From positions 155,261 to 219,260 of the forward strand of contig NZ_JADQDQ010000009.1 of assembly GCF_015694725.1 (NCBI RefSeq): a stretch of DNA of 64,000 nt, given 5' to 3'. The notes beneath the pieces were generated by a model. It did no database searches and was not told where the DNA came from. It saw only the letters and a list, made by a program, of their open reading frames with translations. The DNA comes from Hymenobacter jeongseonensis (lineage in GTDB: Bacteria; Bacteroidota; Bacteroidia; Cytophagales; Hymenobacteraceae). Within the stretch, counting starts at the first letter, position 1. The number at the start of each line of letters is the position of its first letter. Below, piece after piece: positions 58,277 to 64,000 of this stretch. The position numbers and the translations under genes are program-made.

Positions 58277-59500
58277 CTATAATTCAACCGCATCCGCTAC
58301 GTAGTCGGCCAGGTATTGGTAGCGCGGCGTTAGTTGGCCGTTTTTGGTGATGGTGGCGCGGGCAATTACGCCCTCGTCGTCGTGGCCCACTAAATGAGGC
58401 AGCACGTTGTCGATGAGCTGCCGGCCGAAATCACGGCTGGCGTTGCGCGGCAGCTCGCAGGGCAGGTTGTCCACAGCCATCACCGTGATGTTTGTGGGAC
58501 GGGCGTAAGCCGCCTCCAACTCCCCGGTTTGGGGATTGTAGTCAAATGCCGGGTCGGCAATGGTACTGGCGCGCTTGGTAGTGGGAATGGAACCGTTCAC
58601 GTCGCAGGTCACGTCGGCAATGGTGTTGATGCGGAAGTTTGGGCGTTGCGTGTCGGCTTCTTCGAAGAGCTTGGGGGCCGCCGGATGCCAGTACGCACAG
58701 GCAATGAGCAGGTCCGTCACGGGCAGAAACAGGCCGAACGTAGACTCGTATTCCTGCGGGTTGGCATGAAAATCGGTCGTGTCCCACACCCGGCCATCGC
58801 GGCGGCGGTTGTAGTCGGAGCTGCGCAATTGGGTGTACACCGGCTCATTGAAGGTGAGGTACAAATAGTCGTACACGCTGACGCGGCGGATGCCCATGCG
58901 GTCGAGCACTTCCAAGGCGCCCTGCGCCACCCGGCCCGAGCCGGTAACCGCCATTTTGATGGCCGGCAGTTTCTTCACTTTGAAAAACTCCTCCTGCATG
59001 TCGTCCATATCCACGCACTCGTGGGCGGGCTTCAAGGAAAACAGCTGGTGTTTGCGCCCGTACGTGAGCAAGCCGTTGTAGGCGCCCACAATGCCGGCGT
59101 AGCGACCAAAGGCCACGATGCGCTCGCCCCGGGCGTTGGTCAGCAGTTCGTAATCAATCAGGGTGATGTTTTTCTTCAGCACTTCCCGCAGCAGGTTGCG
59201 GTTGGCGGGCTGCTTTTTCACGGTGTGCGAGAAAAACAGGTAGGTTTTATTGGGAATAAGCTGCTGCACTGGCACTTCTTTCACGCCCATGAGCACGTCG
59301 CAATCGGATATGTCGTCGCGTACTTCCAGCCCTAAGTCCCGGTATTCCTGGTCGGAGTAGCTGCGCACGGGGCTGCTTTGCACCACCATCTGGAGGTCGG
59401 CGAAAGTGGACTGGGCTTCCACGCACTTTTTGGGGGTGAGGGGCACGCGCTTGTCGGGCGGCGTCTTGCCTTCGCGAATGAGGCCGATGGTGAGGGACAT
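58277..59500 (-). CDS. AlaDH/PNT and lysine-ketoglutarate-reductase-like oxidoreductase
   Basis: A 407-residue NAD(P)-dependent oxidoreductase. The N-terminal domain resembles alanine dehydrogenase / transhydrogenase and the LKR part of saccharopine synthesis (IGLIREGKTPPDKRVPLTPKKC, DVLMGVKEVPVQQLIPNKTY, FFSHTVKKQPANRNLLREVL). The Rossmann domain follows (KMAVTGSGRVAQGALEVL), then LLIACAYWHPAAPKLFEEAD. A saccharopine-forming or related amino-acid activity is plausible but not shown. It is divergent from gcvP. Confidence 0.82.
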   Translation of the reverse strand: MSLTIGLIREGKTPPDKRVPLTPKKCVEAQSTFADLQMVVQSSPVRSYSDQEYRDLGLEVRDDISDCDVLMGVKEVPVQQLIPNKTYLFFSHTVKKQPANRNLLREVLKKNITLIDYELLTNARGERIVAFGRYAGIVGAYNGLLTYGRKHQLFSLKPAHECVDMDDMQEEFFKVKKLPAIKMAVTGSGRVAQGALEVLDRMGIRRVSVYDYLYLTFNEPVYTQLRSSDYNRRRDGRVWDTTDFHANPQEYESTFGLFLPVTDLLIACAYWHPAAPKLFEEADTQRPNFRINTIADVTCDVNGSIPTTKRASTIADPAFDYNPQTGELEAAYARPTNITVMAVDNLPCELPRNASRDFGRQLIDNVLPHLVGHDDEGVIARATITKNGQLTPRYQYLADYVADAVEL

Positions 59501-59560
59501 GGGTGGGATTGGCTGGGTGGGGTGAGGGGCAAGAGTCGTCTACTCTTCTACACATCGTGT

Positions 59561-59583
59561 GTCATCCTGTGAGCAGGACGACC
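59561..59583. repeat. Possible short relic of the GTCATCCT palindrome
   Basis: GTCATCCTG-TGAG-CAGGACGAC, a small inverted repeat with one mismatch, resembles the outer tip of the larger palindromes. It lies between two divergent genes. Confidence 0.4.
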
Positions 59584-59639
59584 GGCGGTGTCCGCCAAAA
59601 TTACGGTTTTGCCCGCAGTCCGCCGGACCTTTTGGCCCT

Positions 59640-59647
59640 TACCTTTG
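59640..59647 (+). promoter_or_regulatory. Putative -7 box for gcvP
   Basis: TACCTTTG, a full match to TAnnTTTG, 66 bp before the ATG at 59714. Confidence 0.45.
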
Positions 59648-59713
59648 TTTAGGATTCTGAAACTGAAAATCACCGCATCAAAACCGTTTCCCACCCCACC
59701 ATTTCTCGCCTTT

Positions 59714-62632
59714 ATGACGCTGAAACCCCAGCCTGCCGACGTTTTTGAAGACCGCCACAACGCGCCCGGCGCCGACGAGCAGGCGGCCATGCTCCGCACC
59801 ATCGGCGTGAGCAGCATCGAGCAGCTTATCGACGAAACCGTGCCGCCCGCCATCCGCCTGAAAAAACCGCTCGACCTGCCCGCCGCCCTCAGCGAACGGG
59901 CTTTTTTGGCGAAATTCAAGCAGATTGCCAGCCAGAACCAGGTGTTCAAGAGCTACATCGGTCTGGGCTACCACGACACCACGCTGCCGCCGGTTATTCA
60001 GCGCAACATCCTCGAAAACCCGGGCTGGTACACTGCCTACACGCCTTACCAAGCCGAAATTGCCCAGGGCCGCCTCGAAGCCCTCATCAATTACCAGACG
60101 ATGGTAATTGACCTCACCGGCCTCGAAATTGCCAACGCCAGCTTGCTGGATGAAGGCACTGCCGCCGCCGAAGCCATGCACATGCTGCACAGCCAGACCA
60201 AGAAAAAAGGCGCCAACCAGTATTTCGTTTCCGAGCAAGTATTGCCCCAAACCATCGACCTGCTGCGCACCCGCGCCACGCCGGTCGGCATTGAGTTGGT
60301 GGTAGGCGACCACCGCGAAATTGACCTGAGCGCCGAAGGCTTCTTCGGCGCCATGGTGCAATACCCTGCCGCCGACGGCGAGGTGTTCGACTACAAAGAA
60401 TTCATCGGTCAGGCCCGCGCCAACAACGTGTTTGTGGTGATGGCGGCTGACTTGCTGGCCCTCACGCTCCTCACCTCGCCCGGCGAGCTCGGCGCCGATG
60501 TGTGCGTGGGCAACTCGCAGCGCTTTGGCGTGCCGATGGGCTACGGCGGTCCGCACGCCGGTTTCTTCTCCTGCAAAGACCAGTTTAAGCGCGTAATTCC
60601 CGGCCGCCTCATCGGCCAGAGCATCGACGCGGCCGGTAACAAGGCATTCCGCATGGCTTTGCAAACCCGCGAGCAGCACATCCGCCGCGAGAAAGCCACC
60701 TCCAACATCTGCACCGCGCAGGTGCTACTGAGCGTGCTGGCCGGTATGTACGCCGTGTACCACGGCCCGCAGCGCATCCAGCAGTTTGCCGTGAACACCC
60801 ACAGCCTGGCCCAAACGCTGGAAGCCGGCCTGAAGAAGCTCGGCGTGGAGCAAACCAACGAAAATTACTTCGACACCCTGAACCTGCGCCTCGAAAGCGC
60901 CGAGTTGCAGCAGTCGCTGCGCAAGGAAGCCGAAGCCGCCCGCCTCAACTTCCGCTACTTCGACGAGGTGCGCGTGGGCATTTCGCTCAACCAGAACACC
61001 GAGCTGCACGACGTGGCCGACATTCTGGACGTCTTCGGCAAAGTCCTCGGCAAAGAAGCCGACCAGCTAGTGGGCCTGCCCGAGTCGCTGGAACTGACCT
61101 GGCCCAAAAGCCTCGTTCGCACCAGCGACTACCTCACCCACCCCGTCTTTAACACGCACCACGCCGAACACGAGCTGTTGCGCTACATGAAGCAGCTCGA
61201 AAACAAGGACCTCAGCCTCGCGCACAGCATGATTCCGCTGGGCTCGTGCACCATGAAGCTGAACGCCACCGCCGAGATGATTCCGGTGACTTGGCCCGAA
61301 ATCGGCCAGCTTCACCCCTTCGCGCCGCTTGACCAGACCAAGGGGTATCAGCAGATTTTCGCCGACTTGCAAACTTGGCTATGTGAAATCACCGGTTTTG
61401 CCGCCGTCAGCCTGCAGCCAAACTCGGGTGCGCAAGGCGAATACGCCGGCCTGCTGGCCATCCGCGGCTACCACGAAGCCCGCGGCGACCACCACCGCAA
61501 TGTGTCCCTGATTCCGGCTTCGGCCCACGGCACCAACCCCGCCTCGGCCGTAATGGCCGGCATGGAAGTAGTGGTGGTGAAAAGTACCGAAGACGGCAAC
61601 ATCGACGTGGCCGACCTCAAGGAAAAAGCCGCCAAGTACGCCGACCGCCTCTCCTGCCTTATGGTGACCTACCCCAGCACGCACGGCGTGTACGAGGAAA
61701 CCATTGTAGACATCTGCGAGACCATTCATAACCACGGCGGCCGCGTGTACATGGACGGCGCCAACATGAATGCCCAGGTCGGCCTGACTTCGCCCGCCAA
61801 CATTGGTGCCGACGTTTGCCACCTCAACCTCCACAAGACCTTCTGCATTCCTCACGGTGGCGGTGGCCCCGGCGTTGGCCCTATCGGCGTAGTAGCTGAC
61901 TTGGCTCCTTACCTGCCCGGCCACGCCGTGGTGGCCGTAGAAGGCCGCACCAACGGCTCGGTTTCGGCGGCGCCGTGGGGCTCGGCCAGCATCCTGCCCA
62001 TCAGCTACGCCTACATCTCGATGATGGGCGGCGAGGGCCTGACCCGCGCCACGCAAATTGCCATCCTCAATGCCAACTACATCAAGGCCCGTCTGGAAGA
62101 GCACTACCCGGTGCTGTACTCCGGCAGCCACGGCCGTTGCGCCCACGAGATGATTCTGGAGTGCCGCCACTTCAAGAAGGCCGGCATTGAAGTAGAAGAC
62201 ATTGCCAAACGCCTGATGGACTATGGCTTCCATGCTCCTACCGTGAGTTTCCCCGTGGCCGGCACGCTCATGATTGAGCCCACCGAAAGCGAAAGCAAAG
62301 ATGAGCTGGACCGTTTCTGCGATGCCATGATTTCCATCCGCAAGGAAATCGCAGAAGTAGAGTCGGGCAAAGCCGATGCCAAGGACAACGTGCTGAAGCA
62401 CGCGCCCCACACCGCCGCTACCGTGCTGGTGCACGAGTGGACCCGTCCCTACTCCCGCGAAAAAGCCGTGTACCCCATGGAGTACGTGCGCGCCGCCAAG
62501 TTCTGGCCCACCGTCAGCCGCATCGACTCGGCCTACGGCGACCGCAACCTGATTTGCAGCTGTACCCCAATCGAGCAGTACGCCGACCAAGAAGAAGAAT
62601 TGGTACAGGCTGATAAAGGCCCATCGTACTAG
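59714..62632 (+). CDS. gcvP: Glycine dehydrogenase (decarboxylating), P protein
   Basis: The PLP-dependent P protein of the glycine cleavage system, 972 residues, the long single-chain form with fused alpha and beta halves. The N-terminal half has GLGYHDTTLPPVIQRNILENP, YQTMVIDLTGLEIANASLLDE, GGPHAGFF and RIPGRL-like IPGRLIGQS. The C-terminal half has SMIPLGSCTMKLNAT, SLQPNSGAQGEYAGL, and the PLP site HLNLHKTFCIPHGGGGPG with Lys near residue 707. The start at 59714 (MTLKPQPADVFEDRH) is chosen; upstream codons show no similarity and overlap a -7 box. gcvH and gcvT are not in the window. Confidence 0.98.
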   Translation: MTLKPQPADVFEDRHNAPGADEQAAMLRTIGVSSIEQLIDETVPPAIRLKKPLDLPAALSERAFLAKFKQIASQNQVFKSYIGLGYHDTTLPPVIQRNILENPGWYTAYTPYQAEIAQGRLEALINYQTMVIDLTGLEIANASLLDEGTAAAEAMHMLHSQTKKKGANQYFVSEQVLPQTIDLLRTRATPVGIELVVGDHREIDLSAEGFFGAMVQYPAADGEVFDYKEFIGQARANNVFVVMAADLLALTLLTSPGELGADVCVGNSQRFGVPMGYGGPHAGFFSCKDQFKRVIPGRLIGQSIDAAGNKAFRMALQTREQHIRREKATSNICTAQVLLSVLAGMYAVYHGPQRIQQFAVNTHSLAQTLEAGLKKLGVEQTNENYFDTLNLRLESAELQQSLRKEAEAARLNFRYFDEVRVGISLNQNTELHDVADILDVFGKVLGKEADQLVGLPESLELTWPKSLVRTSDYLTHPVFNTHHAEHELLRYMKQLENKDLSLAHSMIPLGSCTMKLNATAEMIPVTWPEIGQLHPFAPLDQTKGYQQIFADLQTWLCEITGFAAVSLQPNSGAQGEYAGLLAIRGYHEARGDHHRNVSLIPASAHGTNPASAVMAGMEVVVVKSTEDGNIDVADLKEKAAKYADRLSCLMVTYPSTHGVYEETIVDICETIHNHGGRVYMDGANMNAQVGLTSPANIGADVCHLNLHKTFCIPHGGGGPGVGPIGVVADLAPYLPGHAVVAVEGRTNGSVSAAPWGSASILPISYAYISMMGGEGLTRATQIAILNANYIKARLEEHYPVLYSGSHGRCAHEMILECRHFKKAGIEVEDIAKRLMDYGFHAPTVSFPVAGTLMIEPTESESKDELDRFCDAMISIRKEIAEVESGKADAKDNVLKHAPHTAATVLVHEWTRPYSREKAVYPMEYVRAAKFWPTVSRIDSAYGDRNLICSCTPIEQYADQEEELVQADKGPSY

Positions 62633-62681
62633 TTCCGAAAGAATAAGCGAAACATAAGCGTCTCTTATCTGCCTATTTAAA

Positions 62682-62724
62682 CACAAAAAGCCCCGTCTCA
62701 AGGTTAGAGACGGGGCTTTTTGTG
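62682..62724. terminator. gcvP bidirectional terminator
   Basis: CACAAAAAGCCCCGTCTC / GAGACGGGGCTTTTTGTG, 18 bp perfect, 7-nt loop, between convergent genes. Confidence 0.93.
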
Positions 62725-62802
62725 TTCGGAAGTTGGTATCAGCTAGCTAAGCAAAGCTGAAGTAATTGCATCCTTAACTCTTTTTCAAATCAGCGTTGAA
62801 CG

Positions 62803-63114
62803 CTACTTAGCTCCTCGTTCGCCGAAGCAACGCCGGTCCATGTAGCCAGTCTGCGTTTTGCCATCTTTATCCAGACGTACCCGCACAAAGTACGCGTTGA
62901 TGGTATCCGTTACTTGCACTTCGTTGCCTGCGGTGGTTTGGGCAAGCACCAAGGAGGATTTCTTCATGCCGTCGTATACCGGGCAGTTTACGATAGTATT
63001 ATAGGCAACGGGCGTATTGTTGCCGGCCGCGGTTTGCATGCGTTCGTCGCGAGTGGAAGAGCAGGCAGCCAGCAAGCCCGTAACAGCCAATAACAACAAG
63101 GCGGTACTTTTCAT
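62803..63114 (-). CDS. Small lipoprotein with SH3-like C-terminus
   Basis: A 103-residue lipoprotein (MKSTALLLLAVTGLLAACSS, lipobox LAAC). The mature part ends with a strand-rich segment VQVTDTINAYFVRVRLDKDG then YMDRRCFGERG, resembling a bacterial SH3-type fold that often binds peptidoglycan. Two Cys (VNCPVYDG and RRCFG) could form a disulfide. The family is not recognised. Confidence 0.7.
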   Translation of the reverse strand: MKSTALLLLAVTGLLAACSSTRDERMQTAAGNNTPVAYNTIVNCPVYDGMKKSSLVLAQTTAGNEVQVTDTINAYFVRVRLDKDGKTQTGYMDRRCFGERGAK

Positions 63115-63341
63115 TGACGAAGCGTGGGTATGAGTGGAAATTCGGGGGTAAGGTAGGACAAAATCTGTTTATACCAAACTAAAACCATCCAAATTGCCTG
63201 CAACGGAAGCTAATTGGGGGCTGCAGAAAGTGGAACGCCGGGGTTTGTTTCATCGTTATAATAGCATCTCCCCAAAAACGGCTGTTCCTCTCTAAATTCA
63301 GCCTTTTGGACCCTTCAATTAACCTGTCTTTTTCAAATCCC

Positions 63342-64000
63342 ATGATTCGAATGACCCATTTTATGGCTCGTCCCGCTGCCTTAGCCGCCTTGAGCCTTGC
63401 GCTCTTGCTGGGCACCAGCGGTTGCGCCACTTCTTCCCGCGTGGGCGTGACCAACGACTTTGACCATTCGGTTAACTTTTTGGCGTTTAAAACCTGGGCG
63501 TGGTATCCGCAGCAGCCCACTGACACCGAGGGCGGGCCCGCCAAAGGCTACGAGTCCTTTTTGGACAAACGCATGCGGGCAGCCGTTTCGGCCGAGATGG
63601 TCCGCAAAGGCCTGACGGAAGTCACAACCGCTCCCGATATTTATGTGGCCTACAGTGCCCGCGTAGAGGACAAGCAGCAAGTTTCGCCTTACTATAATGG
63701 TCTTGGCTATCCGTATGGTTACGGATACGGGTACTACGGCCGCGGCATGCAACCCATCACTCAGTACAAAGCCGGCACGGTGGTGATTGACATTATCGAT
63801 GCCAGACGCAAAGAATTGGCATGGAGGGGTACTGGACAAGCGCAAGTGGACCAAAACTCTATCAACGAGGCTGAAACGTTGCGCATTGTCAACGGCATTC
63901 TCGGCACTTACCCTCCCCAGGGAAACAACGCTATAGCTTTAGACCGGCACGTTCACGTGGCGCTCAGCATGATACGAGCTGCGCACCAGCGGGCCGCTTT
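63342..64000 (+). CDS. DUF4136 lipoprotein, cut by the window end
   Basis: An open frame of at least 219 codons with no stop before the window ends. It begins MIRMTHFMARPAALAALSLA and has a lipobox (LGTSGC), so it is a lipoprotein; the Met at 63363 is an alternative start. The mature domain has the DUF4136 pattern: VGVTNDFDHSVNFLAFKTWA, a Tyr/Gly-rich loop (YPYGYGYGYYGRG), and YKAGTVVIDIIDARRKELAWRGTGQA near the end. Members usually finish soon after a YPP motif. Here YPPQGNNAIALDRHVHVALS continues for at least 28 more residues, so a C-terminal extension exists. Confidence 0.85.
   Translation, partial: MIRMTHFMARPAALAALSLALLLGTSGCATSSRVGVTNDFDHSVNFLAFKTWAWYPQQPTDTEGGPAKGYESFLDKRMRAAVSAEMVRKGLTEVTTAPDIYVAYSARVEDKQQVSPYYNGLGYPYGYGYGYYGRGMQPITQYKAGTVVIDIIDARRKELAWRGTGQAQVDQNSINEAETLRIVNGILGTYPPQGNNAIALDRHVHVALSMIRAAHQRAA

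Overview
The window looks like a chromosomal segment of a GC-rich member of the Bacteroidota, most likely a Hymenobacter or close relative (Cytophagales); this is an inference. The signs are start regions that almost all lack a Shine-Dalgarno sequence, -7 boxes of the TAnnTTTG type, a secreted esterase with a type IX secretion (T9SS) C-terminal domain, BatD and MoxR proteins, a TonB-dependent receptor with a carboxypeptidase-like N-terminal domain, and PnuC/NadR-like vitamin genes. There are no rRNA or tRNA genes, no recognisable transposase and no CRISPR array.

Layout. 0-2 kb: a BatD-like gene on the minus strand. 2-7.7 kb: three tandem two-gene cassettes, each a Tat-type lipoprotein and a Tat-type soluble partner, all six with a ferritin-like fold. 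8-14.6 kb: queG, ruvB, a stand-alone HIRAN protein, a small secreted protein, an acyl-CoA dehydrogenase and an APC permease. 14.7-20.1 kb: a vitamin locus with a TonB-dependent receptor behind a TPP riboswitch, a fused NadR-like kinase/aldose epimerase, and a PnuC-family transporter. 20.2-28.2 kb: rhodanese, DUF2071, HrpB helicase, DUF2490, FRG-domain protein, SDR and a T9SS esterase. 28.3-38.8 kb: guaB, an RsbU/STAS/RsbW-type partner-switching module, two parvulin-type isomerases (one a lipoprotein, one SurA-like), a MoxR ATPase and a small conserved protein. 39-47.4 kb: GNAT acetyltransferase, a beta-barrel protein, recA, DUF3108, a PhoB/PhoR-like pair, an RluA-type pseudouridine synthase and a GT-C-type membrane protein. 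47.5-50.2 kb: rplM-rpsI-rpsB-tsf. 50.2-64 kb: an AT-rich orphan gene between two copies of one terminator, DUF6624, a DUF3089 lipoprotein, two unknown genes, several small stress-type proteins (LEA-like lipoprotein, Ala/Asn-rich lipoprotein, CsbD, DUF1206), an AlaDH/LKR-like dehydrogenase, gcvP, a small lipoprotein, and a DUF4136 lipoprotein cut by the window end.

The intergenic gaps carry a family of long palindromes (about 80-105 bp, core TGCTGAG..GTCGAAGCATCT) plus variants. They are the most conspicuous non-coding structure here. The ferritin-like array, with its decayed third copy, is the most interesting coding structure.
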